DNA from: JAHJDS01 sp964569795
Lineage (GTDB): Bacteria > Desulfobacterota > Desulfarculia > Desulfarculales > JAHJDS01
DNA: 15,715 bases
Assembly (NCBI GenBank): GCA_964569795.1
Contig: CAZMVB010000052.1
Span: 1 to 15,715 of the forward strand
Reading direction: 5' to 3'
The notes under the pieces are model-generated. The model had not been told where the DNA came from, searched no databases, and saw only the letters and a list, made by a program, of their open reading frames with translations. Positions within the stretch are counted from its first letter, which is position 1. The number at the start of each line of letters is the position of its first letter. Below, piece after piece: positions 7,360 to 14,821 of the stretch. A program made the position numbers and the translations under genes.

Positions 7360-9039
7360 CTAGTCCAGAATAAACACCACCCCCAGGTTGGCGTCGACCT
7401 TGATCCGCTGGCCGGACTTGATCTTGGCGGTCCCCTCGAAGACGTTCATCACCACCGGAATGCCGTACTCCCGTCCGACGATAGCCGCGTGGGACAGGCT
7501 GGCGCCCCGGTCGACGACCACGCCCCGGATCATCGAGAACACCGGCGTCCAACTGGGCGAGGTGCTGACCGCCACCAGGATGTCGCCCTCCTCGACCAGG
7601 TGCAGCTCGTCCTCGGTCATGATCACCCGGGCCGGCCCTTCGGCCACGCCGGGCGAGCCGCAGGTGCCGTACAGGTCGGCCTTGAGTTCGGGCCTGACCT
7701 GGGGCATGGAGCCGACGACGACCTTCAGGGCGATGGGGTCCATGGACTGGACCAGGACGCCCATGGCCTGGTCCATGTCGAACCCCTCGGCCAGGATGGC
7801 CGGCGGGTTGGGTTCTTTCTGCCACGCGGCCCACTGGGCCTTGCGGCGGTCGACGATGTGCCGCAGGTCGAACTGGTCGGGGTTGACCCCGGCGCGGCGA
7901 ATCTCGTCGGGGATGAGGAAGAAGATGTCCTCGGCATCGTCGATAGCCCCCAGTTGGACGAAGCGCCGACCCAGTCCCAGGGCGCTGTACCGCATCACGG
8001 CGTGGGTGTAAAGGTCGAGGTAGTGGTCGTGTTCCTCGGAGAAGACTCCGGACTTCTGGGCCAGGCGCATCAGCTGCTCGAACCAGCCCCGCTGTTCCTG
8101 CGGCACCTTGCCCAAAACCTCCTTCTCGGCCTCAAGCCTGGCCTGGGTGATCTTGTCGCGTTCCTCGTCGAGGTTGAACTGGCCGCCCTTCAGGAGGAAC
8201 TGCTTGACATTGCCCAGGGCCGGCGTCGGGTCCTCGTACCAGGTCGGCAGGTTGATCTCGCTCATCCGTTGCATCCGCCAGCCGTCCTCGCTCATAAAGG
8301 CCATGAAGTCGGCCAGGAAGGTCCGGCCCTGGTCGGTGGCCTCCAGGGCGGCCCTGAGGCCCTGAGGCTCATTTTTTTCAAAGAGGTCGACCAGGCCGTC
8401 GGCCTCGACCCGCCGGGAGAACTCCCACAATCGGCGGTCGACCTGAAAGACCTTGTTGTCGAACCCGGAGACCAGGTTGTGGAACAACGGCGAGGTGTCG
8501 TCAATGCCGGCCAGGTCGCGGCACATGTTTTCGAACAGGATGTAGGCGGTGTAGGTGCCGTACATCATATACATGTGGATCTCCCACATCCGCCGGCAGG
8601 TGTTGATGGTCTCCTCGAAGGCCGCCAACAGCTCGATGTTGCTGGCGGCGTCCATATCCACCGCCTTGATTTGTTCGTAGCGCCCCAGAATCTCCTTGAC
8701 GAACCCGCCCCACAGGCCGTCGTAGTCCTGGATGAAGGGCAGGATCGCCCGGCGAAATTTTTCTTCCCGGGCCTTTTTCTCGGCGTCGTCGGAGACCAGG
8801 AGCAGGGTTAGGTAACCGCCGCCGTTTAAAAAGCGCCAGTCCCAGCCCTTGACCGTGGGCAGGCTCAATTTCTCGGCCCCGTACTGCATGCCGTGCCGGC
8901 AGAAGTTGATCCAGAACCAGCCGAACATGGGCGTCCACGGCGGGACTGAGTGGGTGGCGTCCAGAAACCAGGCTGGCGACTGAGCCAAATCCCGTTCCGC
9001 CTCGAACTCCAGTCCCGGGACCACGTCGTAAACTTTCAT
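7360..9039 (-). CDS. PEP-synthase-like central and swivelling-His subunit (phenylphosphate synthase alpha / PpsA-like)
   Basis: A 559-aa protein that lacks the ATP-grasp domain and carries the rest of a PEP-synthase / rifampin-phosphotransferase-like enzyme. Residues about 1-450 are the substrate-binding region; the stretch LGRRFVQLGAIDDAEDIFFL (356-375) and the DxGWRM... segment near 250 match the middle domain of such dikinases. Residues about 455-559 are the mobile phosphohistidine domain with TSPSWTP (493-499), RGASLSHAAIVGREYGIPVV and the catalytic His517. In the known reaction the beta subunit charges this His from ATP and the alpha subunit passes the phosphate to an acceptor alcohol, phenol or enol. 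It precedes the beta gene by 68 nt and follows the SDR after an unusual 231-nt gap. The ATG at 9039 is preceded by AAGGGGGG about 4-5 nt upstream; an earlier in-frame start at 9072 has no such site. The acceptor is unknown. Confidence 0.87.
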   Translation of the reverse strand: MKVYDVVPGLEFEAERDLAQSPAWFLDATHSVPPWTPMFGWFWINFCRHGMQYGAEKLSLPTVKGWDWRFLNGGGYLTLLLVSDDAEKKAREEKFRRAILPFIQDYDGLWGGFVKEILGRYEQIKAVDMDAASNIELLAAFEETINTCRRMWEIHMYMMYGTYTAYILFENMCRDLAGIDDTSPLFHNLVSGFDNKVFQVDRRLWEFSRRVEADGLVDLFEKNEPQGLRAALEATDQGRTFLADFMAFMSEDGWRMQRMSEINLPTWYEDPTPALGNVKQFLLKGGQFNLDEERDKITQARLEAEKEVLGKVPQEQRGWFEQLMRLAQKSGVFSEEHDHYLDLYTHAVMRYSALGLGRRFVQLGAIDDAEDIFFLIPDEIRRAGVNPDQFDLRHIVDRRKAQWAAWQKEPNPPAILAEGFDMDQAMGVLVQSMDPIALKVVVGSMPQVRPELKADLYGTCGSPGVAEGPARVIMTEDELHLVEEGDILVAVSTSPSWTPVFSMIRGVVVDRGASLSHAAIVGREYGIPVVMNVFEGTAKIKSGQRIKVDANLGVVFILD

Positions 9040-9270
9040 CTGACCCCCCTTACTCCGCATTGTTTGGACCACCGGGGCAACCGAACGGTCGGCCCCGATC
9101 TATGGTGAACCACGAACGCCTTCGGGCAGCGGTGGTGCGATCGAGGATGGGCACTGACGAACTGCGACTCAGCCGGAGAACCGAAATATGCCCGGACAGC
9201 CGCCGGGAATCGCCGCGCGGACCGGGTAGTTCACCTGCCACACCGCCCGCCGTACGGGGTTGTTTTACGG
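9040..9270 (-). other. 231-nt intercistronic leader of the dikinase alpha gene with one strong hairpin
   Basis: This is the longest gap inside the minus-strand operon. I see no gene in it. Minus-strand RNA from 9097 to 9073 can fold CGGGGC, bulged C, GACC, loop GUUC, GGUU, GCCCCG, about 10 pairs with one G-U. It lies 34-58 nt before the alpha ATG and has no U-run after it. The gap could hold a secondary promoter or a regulatory leader, but no clear -35/-10 pair is visible. Confidence 0.35.
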
Positions 9271-10023
9271 TCAGTGCATGGCCCGTCCTCCATCGACCAA
9301 CAGGGTCTGGCCGGTGATGAAGTCGCTGTCGGGCCCGGCCAGGAACAAGACCGCTCCACTCAGGTCTTCCGGTCTCTCCAGTCGCCTCAGGGGCGTCCTC
9401 GAGGTGTCGTACTTGTTGACGTCGGCCAGTTGCCGGCTGGCCTCGGTGTCGGTGAAGCCGGGGGCAACGCAGTTGATGCGGATATGGTGGGGACCGAGTT
9501 CCACGGCCAGGGCCCGGGTCAACCCGATGATCCCGCCCTTGGAGGCGACGTAGTGGGCGAAGCCGTGGGAGCCGGTGAAGAAGACCTCGGAGGACAGGTT
9601 GACGATCTTGCCGTAGCCCTGATCCCTCATCGGGGGGAACACGGCCCGGGTCGCCAAAAAGGCCCCCTTGACGTTGACCGCCATGACCAGGTCCCATTCG
9701 TCGACGGCAATCTCGGTGAAGGACCGGCGGGTCAGGCCGTCGTAAACCGCGGCGTTGTTGACCAGGACGTCGATCCGGCCGAAGGCGTCCAGCGTCGCCT
9801 CGGCCATGGCCAGGGTGTCGGCCTCGCTGGTCACGTCGGCCCGGAATCGCTCGGCCACGCCGCCGGCGGCGCGGATCAGTTCCACGGTTTGATCCAGGTT
9901 GACCAGGTCCTGGCGGGTGACGGCCATCACCTTCGCCCCTTCCGCCGCCAAACGCCGGGCGAACTCCCGGCCCAGGCCCTTGGCCGCCCCGGTGACGATG
10001 GCCACTTTATCCGTCAGTCGCAT
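9271..10023 (-). CDS. short-chain dehydrogenase/reductase (FabG-like classical SDR)
   Basis: A 250-aa classical SDR that should interconvert an alcohol and a ketone with NAD(P)H. All key sites are present: the dinucleotide motif TGAAKGLG (11-18), DV at 63-64, NNAA (89-92), catalytic N117, S145, Y158 and K162 (YVASK), and the PGF turn (188-190). An Arg at position 37 after the second strand hints at NADP(H), though this is not decisive. The length is typical. The ATG at 10023 has GGGGAG 5 nt upstream. It starts 12 nt after the stop of the upstream flavoprotein gene, so the two are cotranscribed. In this operon it may oxidise a ring or side-chain alcohol to a ketone that can enolise before phosphorylation (inference). 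It is followed by the 231-nt gap before the dikinase alpha gene. Confidence 0.9.
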   Translation of the reverse strand: MRLTDKVAIVTGAAKGLGREFARRLAAEGAKVMAVTRQDLVNLDQTVELIRAAGGVAERFRADVTSEADTLAMAEATLDAFGRIDVLVNNAAVYDGLTRRSFTEIAVDEWDLVMAVNVKGAFLATRAVFPPMRDQGYGKIVNLSSEVFFTGSHGFAHYVASKGGIIGLTRALAVELGPHHIRINCVAPGFTDTEASRQLADVNKYDTSRTPLRRLERPEDLSGAVLFLAGPDSDFITGQTLLVDGGRAMH

Positions 10024-10035
10024 CAGCGCTCCCCG

Positions 10036-11709
10036 CTAGTAATCCCGACCCTTCTCTTCCCAGATCTTTGGCAGACCCAGATCATCGGCGATGATCTTGA
10101 AGCAGTTGTATGAGGAACCGCGGCCTATTCCGCCGCAGGAATGCAGGTTGGACGAACAGATATACATGTTCGAAACGCCGGGGATCCGGTAGTTGGCGAC
10201 CTCGGGGATGGGCCGGAACCGGTCCTGCTGGGCCAGCATCATGGCCCCCTCGACCCAGCCGCCCTCCTTCATGTCCGGGTGGCGGTAGGTGACGTCCAGG
10301 GGGGTCTGGATGTTGTGGGAGATGACGTTGTCCCAGGTCATGTTCGGGGCGTAGATCTGCCAATCCTGGAGCGCCCGGTCGACGATCTCCCGCTTCATCT
10401 TGAGCCATTGCTTTTCGGTGAAGAACCGGTAGGGCGCCGTGAACTCCTCGATCAGGATGGTATGTTTCCCTTCCGGCGCCCGGTTATGGTCCCAGATGCT
10501 GTCCGGCGCGGCCAGCAGGTACATGTGCCCCGGACGGGGCATGCCGTTGAGGAAGATGTCCGACATGTAGTTGTAGGACATGTAGTCCTCGTCCTTGGGG
10601 CCCATGTAGAGCCGGGGCTGGTCACCCAGGTCGGGGTTGAAGCTCTTGGCCTTGTAGTCGGGCAGCTCGTGCAGGGCGACGTTGCCCCAGAAGATCTGGG
10701 ACCGGTCATAGTCGATAGTCCGGACCCGGTGGAGTATCTTGTCGGAGAACTTGGTGTCCCTGAGCATCCGCGCAATGGTCTGGGGGACGCCCAGGTCAGA
10801 GACGACGATCTTTCTGGCCTCGATCTCGGCGCCGTTGACCAGCCTGACGCCCGCGGCCCGATCGCCGTCGAGGACGACCTTGTCCACCTCGCTCTCGACG
10901 AAGAATTCGCCGCCCATGGACGAGAAGGAGCGCTGCAGGGCGTGGGTGATGGTATGGGTGCCGCCCGAGACGATCGAGGCCGACTCCAGCGACAGCATCA
11001 GCCCCAGGGTGTGGATGACTAAATAGGCTCCCATGGGGTCAATCGGGAAGGACCCGGAGCTGGTCTCGATGGCCCGCATGAACAAGACCCGCATCTCGAC
11101 GCTCTCGAACAGGTCCCGGGCGACCTGGACGCCGGACATGTAGTGCCACACCGGGTCGAACCCGGAGTCGGGGTCGGTGAACAACTCCTCGAGGGGGTTG
11201 GGCACCCCCCAGGGCGTGGGCGGGTTGTAGCGGTACCGGCGAAAGGCGTGGCGCCAGACCTTCTGGTACTTCTCGGTGAGCCACTCATAGGTGTCGGCGT
11301 CTCGCCTGGAGAACCGGGCGATCTCGTCGTAGGTCTTCTTGAAATTATCGTTCGAGAAATCCTCCCTGCCCGTGGCGGGGTCGACCACCGGGAAGGCGGT
11401 GTAGCCGACGAAGCAGGTTTCGTCTGGAAAGACCATGGCCTCGTTGCCCTCGGGGAAGACATAGTGGAGGCCGAATTCCCGCAGGTTGAAGTCGCTGTAC
11501 GCCGGGTGGCCGAACATCCGGGTGAAGTGGGCGCAGGGGTTTTGGAGAAAGCCGGGCGCGGGCAGTTCGTCGCCACAGGCCCCGCCGCCCATCTCGTGCA
11601 GACGCTCGAAGCAGGCGGTCTGGAGGCCGGCGTTCTGGAGATAGTTGGCGATGATGGTGGCGTGGTGGCCTCCGCCGATGATCACGGCGTCGTAGCTCTT
11701 GTCGGCCAT
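10036..11709 (-). CDS. FAD-dependent oxidoreductase of the phytoene desaturase-like (COG1233 type) family, copy 1
   Basis: A 557-aa flavoprotein. The N-terminus has the Rossmann FAD motif GGGHHA (12-17) with Glu35 at the end of strand 2 and then EMGGGA (39-44), as in phytoene desaturases, retinol saturases and PYROXD2-like proteins. The C-terminus has the second FAD contact region, IPGVSNMYICSS followed by GIGRGSSYN. The first motif has His-His where most members have other residues, and Ala in place of the third Gly, which the family tolerates. Members catalyse desaturation, saturation or isomerisation of C-C bonds in hydrophobic substrates. The ATG at 11709 has AAGGAG 9 nt upstream. It sits 31 nt after the 123-aa orphan and 12 nt before the SDR. 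It is only distantly similar to the flavoprotein at 12125-13744, so the two probably act on different bonds or as a heteromer. Confidence 0.85.
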   Translation of the reverse strand: MADKSYDAVIIGGGHHATIIANYLQNAGLQTACFERLHEMGGGACGDELPAPGFLQNPCAHFTRMFGHPAYSDFNLREFGLHYVFPEGNEAMVFPDETCFVGYTAFPVVDPATGREDFSNDNFKKTYDEIARFSRRDADTYEWLTEKYQKVWRHAFRRYRYNPPTPWGVPNPLEELFTDPDSGFDPVWHYMSGVQVARDLFESVEMRVLFMRAIETSSGSFPIDPMGAYLVIHTLGLMLSLESASIVSGGTHTITHALQRSFSSMGGEFFVESEVDKVVLDGDRAAGVRLVNGAEIEARKIVVSDLGVPQTIARMLRDTKFSDKILHRVRTIDYDRSQIFWGNVALHELPDYKAKSFNPDLGDQPRLYMGPKDEDYMSYNYMSDIFLNGMPRPGHMYLLAAPDSIWDHNRAPEGKHTILIEEFTAPYRFFTEKQWLKMKREIVDRALQDWQIYAPNMTWDNVISHNIQTPLDVTYRHPDMKEGGWVEGAMMLAQQDRFRPIPEVANYRIPGVSNMYICSSNLHSCGGIGRGSSYNCFKIIADDLGLPKIWEEKGRDY

Positions 11710-11740
11710 GACTCGATTCTCCTTGCTGCCGGAAGAGGTC

Positions 11741-12112
11741 TTACTCCTTGAATTTGGCCAGGACGCTCAGCCCGCTCGGTTGAGAGTCGGCGGGCCCCGG
11801 GGCCGGAAGCGCGGCGGTCTCCGGGGCCGATCCGGTTTCGATCGAGGTCTCGGGCCTGGTCTTCATTGAAAAAGAAAACCGGCCGCTGACCAGGCCCACC
11901 AGGGCCCTCCACAAGACCGACGGCCTGAGCCCCATCACCACGGCCCGGCGCACGTCCTGGGGATCGAGAAAGACCTTGATGGTCCAGTGCAGGGGCTCGG
12001 ACGACTCCATGGTCAGCAGCAGGCTGGCCTGATCCTCGAAGGTGGATTTGGAAAGGCCCTTGAATTCGGCCTTCATGACCGTCTTGCCCAAGCCGGTGGA
12101 TTGGACTTTCAC
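11741..12112 (-). CDS. orphan small protein between the two flavoproteins
   Basis: A 123-aa protein that I do not recognise. Residues 1-85 look folded, with alternating hydrophobic stretches (KAEFKGL, ASLLLTME, HWTIKVFL) and a hydrophobic helix around 65-77 (SVLWRALVGLVSG) that could be amphipathic or membrane-touching. Residues 86-118 are rich in Pro, Ala, Ser, Thr and Glu and look disordered, ending in AKFKE. The start is GTG at 12112; AGGGGGG lies 7 nt upstream and overlaps the stop codon of the upstream flavoprotein gene. An internal ATG at 12076 has no ribosome site. The position between two flavoprotein genes, with gaps of 12 and 31 nt, suggests an accessory subunit or membrane anchor for one or both, which is inference. 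Confidence 0.65.
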   Translation of the reverse strand: MKVQSTGLGKTVMKAEFKGLSKSTFEDQASLLLTMESSEPLHWTIKVFLDPQDVRRAVVMGLRPSVLWRALVGLVSGRFSFSMKTRPETSIETGSAPETAALPAPGPADSQPSGLSVLAKFKE

Positions 12113-12124
12113 CCCCCAACCCCC

Positions 12125-13744
12125 CTAGAGAAGGCCCAGCTCTTCGGCCCGGACCACGGAGGCGGGCTTGGTCCACCACTTGGCGATGCCGTGGTCCTGG
12201 GCGATGCGGTCGGCGGCGTTGTAGCCGTTGGCCAAGAGGATCGTGCCCCCGGGATAGGTGCACGAACCGCACAGGTAAAGGTCCTTGATCGGTGTGGCGT
12301 ACTCGGAGCACTGCTCGTTGGGCCGTAAATAACCCATCTGCAGGGGCGTGTAGGCCCCCTGCTTGTACGAGCCCTGGTACATGTCCACGAACTTGTTGTG
12401 GATGTCCTTGGGAGTGGTGATATAGCGCCACATCACCGTGTCATCGTTGATGTTGGTTACGTACGGGGACAGCCTGGCCAGAACCATGTCGGCGATCTCG
12501 TCCCGGATGTCGTACCAGGCCTCGGCCCCGCCCTCGCGGGCCAGGTGATAGGGGGCATGGTAGGAGATCAGGCCGGTGTGTTTGCCCGGCGGGGCCTGGG
12601 ACGGGTCGTGGAGCGTCGGGAAGCAGCAGTTGAACCCGGCGTCGACCAGTTCGCCGTTTTTCATCGAGCCGAGGTGGTGCAACAAATCCTGGTAGCTCTC
12701 GAAGCCGAAGACGTGGATGAGCGAGCCGGTGACGTCCGGGTCTTCCGGTCCGATCTTGAATTCAGGCGTCTCGGTCAGGGCCAGGTGGACGTGAAAGAAG
12801 CTGTGCTCCTCCCACTGCCAGTCCTTGATCCGGGTCACGAACTCGCCGTCCAGGTGATCCTCGCCCACCAGGTCCAGGAAGGTCTGGTGGTGGTTCAGAC
12901 TGCTGATGACGAACTTCTTGGCCCGATAGGAGTAGCCGTCCTCGGTCTCGGCCCCCACGGCCCGGCCGTTTTCCAGGATGATTTTCGAGACCGGCTTGGG
13001 GCCGATGATCATGCCGCCGTTCCGGTAGATCGTCTTGCTCATCAGGTGGGCCAGGTGGTGGGTGCCCCCCTTGACCAGCCGGTAGGCCGAGGCCCGGTTG
13101 ATGTAGAGCGGCACCAAGAATCCCAGCCCCTCCTGGTCGTAGTCCAGCCCCCACATGGTGGCGGCGTACAGGAACAAGGTGCGCACGTGCTCGTTCTCGA
13201 ACAGCTCCTCGACGATCGCCCTGGGGCTCAGCGGCTGCAGGGACTGGATCTCCCGGCCGATCTCGTGGGCCTGCATCTTGGTCATGGCCTCCATGGCGGG
13301 ATGGGGCGGGGCGTAGGTGGCCGGGGCGATGAACAAGTCGACATACTCCTTGAACCGCGGTGCCGCCTTGCGATAGGTGGCGGCGTCCTTTTCGGAGAAT
13401 CGGGCAATGGAGGCCGCGGTCCGCTCGATGTCCTGAAAGACGGACAGGGTCCGGCCGTCCAACAGCGACAGCGTCATCACCGGGTCGGGATAGACAAAGG
13501 CCAGGTCGTAGACCTCGGTCATCTCGGTCTGGAAGTCGACGAAAAAGGGCGCGTAGTCGACCATGGGCATGTAGATGGCATGGGTGTTGTGGATGAAAGT
13601 GGGGATGGTGACGTGTTCGGAGCAAAGCCCGCCGCCCATCTCGAAGCGCCTCTCCAGCAGCAGGATCTTCTGGCCGGCCTTGGCCAGGTAGGCGGCGCAC
13701 AAAAGACCGTTGGGCCCGGCCCCGATAATGATTCCATCATACAT
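12125..13744 (-). CDS. FAD-dependent oxidoreductase of the phytoene desaturase-like (COG1233 type) family, copy 2
   Basis: A 539-aa flavoprotein. It opens with MYDGIIIGAGPNG, giving the canonical GxGxxG (8-13), Glu31, and EMGGGLCSEH (35-44). The C-terminus carries the second FAD region: LYLCGSCTYPGG, then LANGYNAADRIAQD. This is the pattern of PYROXD2-like and carotenoid-desaturase-like proteins. The substrate is likely hydrophobic and the reaction a C-C desaturation, saturation or isomerisation. The ATG at 13744 is chosen: AAGGGGG lies 5 nt upstream, while the frame stays open to 13810 without a site. It is the first gene of the minus-strand operon, divergent from the LysR gene across 150 nt, and is therefore the most direct target of that regulator. 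Compared with the flavoprotein at 10036-11709, only the overall plan and the FAD motifs are shared. Confidence 0.87.
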   Translation of the reverse strand: MYDGIIIGAGPNGLLCAAYLAKAGQKILLLERRFEMGGGLCSEHVTIPTFIHNTHAIYMPMVDYAPFFVDFQTEMTEVYDLAFVYPDPVMTLSLLDGRTLSVFQDIERTAASIARFSEKDAATYRKAAPRFKEYVDLFIAPATYAPPHPAMEAMTKMQAHEIGREIQSLQPLSPRAIVEELFENEHVRTLFLYAATMWGLDYDQEGLGFLVPLYINRASAYRLVKGGTHHLAHLMSKTIYRNGGMIIGPKPVSKIILENGRAVGAETEDGYSYRAKKFVISSLNHHQTFLDLVGEDHLDGEFVTRIKDWQWEEHSFFHVHLALTETPEFKIGPEDPDVTGSLIHVFGFESYQDLLHHLGSMKNGELVDAGFNCCFPTLHDPSQAPPGKHTGLISYHAPYHLAREGGAEAWYDIRDEIADMVLARLSPYVTNINDDTVMWRYITTPKDIHNKFVDMYQGSYKQGAYTPLQMGYLRPNEQCSEYATPIKDLYLCGSCTYPGGTILLANGYNAADRIAQDHGIAKWWTKPASVVRAEELGLL

Positions 13745-13809
13745 GGAGTCCCCCTTACCGCGTCGGACGGCCGTTGGCCGCTTGTGTTGACCGAAAAAAA
13801 CTGAATTCA

Positions 13810-13839
13810 CTTCATCACCACTTGAAATAATTTGTCAAA
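13810..13839 (-). promoter_or_regulatory. candidate operon promoter (minus strand)
   Basis: On the minus strand a perfect TTGACA lies at 13839-13834. Seventeen nt later comes GATGAA (13816-13811), a poor match to TATAAT (3 of 6). A good -35 with a weak -10 suits an activator-dependent promoter. The leader to the ATG at 13744 would be about 60 nt, and contains a small CGGCC/GGCCG hairpin at 13768-13780. Confidence 0.35.
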
Positions 13840-13849
13840 ACAATTATTT
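13825..13849. promoter_or_regulatory. AT-rich inverted repeat with T-N11-A, probable LysR-type operator
   Basis: AAATAATT (13825-13832) and AATTATTT (13842-13849) are perfect inverted arms around a 9-nt spacer. T13831 and A13843 are symmetric about the centre and give the T-N11-A of LysR-type boxes. The site lies between the divergent LysR and flavoprotein genes and overlaps the -35 candidates of both directions. The AT-rich stretch stands out in this GC-rich window. Confidence 0.55.
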
Positions 13850-13861
13850 TGATGGTACTAT
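13832..13861 (+). promoter_or_regulatory. candidate promoter of the LysR gene
   Basis: TTGTCA (13832-13837) and TACTAT (13856-13861) are separated by 18 nt, each a good match to sigma-70 boxes. The -35 falls inside the inverted repeat, so binding of the regulator would repress its own gene, as is usual for divergent LysR systems. Confidence 0.45.
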
Positions 13862-13894
13862 AAGTTATGCTTATGCCTTGTCCCCGAGGACTCG

Positions 13895-14800
13895 ATGCCG
13901 ATTAACTTAAACCAGTTCAGGGCCTTCTATCTGGCCGCCCGGGAAGGAAGCGTCACCAAGGCCGCCGAAATCCTCCATGTCTCCCAGCCGGCGGTGACCA
14001 TGCAAATCAAGACCCTGCAGCGAGACATCGAGGTCAAGCTTTTTCGCAGGTGCGGGAATAACATCGAACTGACCGAGGCCGGACGGGCCATATTCGATTA
14101 CGCCAAGCGGCTGTTCGAGATCGTCGGCGAGATGGAACACGTGCTCAAAGGGTACGTCGAACTGACGCACGGCTCGCTGACCATCGGCACCACCCGCAGC
14201 TTCGCTCGGCACCTGATGCCGGGCTTGCTGTCGCTTTTTCAGGAGCGGTATCCGCAGATAAAGGTCCGCCTCGCCGAAGGCAACTCCCAGGAGATCGCCG
14301 ACGGCGTCGCCAACTACGAGTACGATTTCGGCATCATCGGCCGCTTGCCGCTCATGGGCAAGTTGCGGGTGGTCCCTTACAGTCTCGAGGAGTTCTGCCT
14401 GGTCCTCCCGCCGGAACACAGGCTTGCCGGACGAGGCCAGGTATCACTGGCGGAACTCCGCGACGAGCCGGTCATCATCCGCGAGGTCGGTTCTGGCTCG
14501 CGGCACGCCATCCTGTCCATGCTTGAATCCCACCGCTTCCAACCGTCGATCGTGGTCGAGGCGGGCAGTAACGAGTTCATCAAGGAGTACGTGATCAAGG
14601 GCCGCGGGATCTCCTTTCTGTATCGGCCGGAGGTGTCCCTGGAGGCTAAAATGGGACTGTTGTCCGTCCTGACCATCAGCGAGGGACCGATGTACGTCCA
14701 GACCGACATCGTCTTTCCCGCCGACACCGAACTGCCGCGCCCGGCACGGGCCTTCCTGGGCCTGATCGACAAGGGCCCGCATCCCGGACCTGACGAATAA
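13895..14800 (+). CDS. LysR-family transcriptional regulator
   Basis: A 301-aa protein of typical LysR length. The winged helix-turn-helix is at residues 1-65, with the core GSVTKAAEILHVSQPAVTMQIKTL-type pattern at 18-41 and the following LELT-like wing IELTEAG (57-63). A linker helix runs to about 85, then comes the periplasmic-binding-protein-like effector domain, starting with GSLTIGTT (about 92-99). Several residues of the effector domain (the TTRSF loop and GSGSR near 200-204) are where small acids usually bind. The ATG at 13895 has GAGG about 5 nt upstream. It is divergent from the flavoprotein operon over 150 nt that contain a T-N11-A inverted repeat, so it is the likely activator of the operon and its own repressor. 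The inducer is probably a pathway substrate or intermediate. Confidence 0.93.
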   Translation: MPINLNQFRAFYLAAREGSVTKAAEILHVSQPAVTMQIKTLQRDIEVKLFRRCGNNIELTEAGRAIFDYAKRLFEIVGEMEHVLKGYVELTHGSLTIGTTRSFARHLMPGLLSLFQERYPQIKVRLAEGNSQEIADGVANYEYDFGIIGRLPLMGKLRVVPYSLEEFCLVLPPEHRLAGRGQVSLAELRDEPVIIREVGSGSRHAILSMLESHRFQPSIVVEAGSNEFIKEYVIKGRGISFLYRPEVSLEAKMGLLSVLTISEGPMYVQTDIVFPADTELPRPARAFLGLIDKGPHPGPDE

Positions 14801-14821
14801 TCCAAATCAAGGAGGGAATCA

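Noticed and set aside
7292..7834. N-terminal extension of the dikinase beta gene (frame open to 7834)
   Set aside because: It overlaps the 3' part of the alpha gene, is low complexity, and the domain homology and ribosome site both start at 7291.
7309..8811. 500-codon plus-strand open frame across the dikinase alpha gene
   Set aside because: Antisense shadow of the gene carrying the conserved mobile-His domain; the composition is typical of such shadows.
6266..9039. naming the dikinase genes as true phenol-activating ppsA/ppsB
   Set aside because: The subunit split matches, but PpsC and the carboxylase genes are missing here and substrate residues cannot be judged by eye.
12398..13804. 468-codon plus-strand open frame across the first flavoprotein gene
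   Set aside because: Antisense to a gene with both FAD motifs; no recognisable domain of its own.
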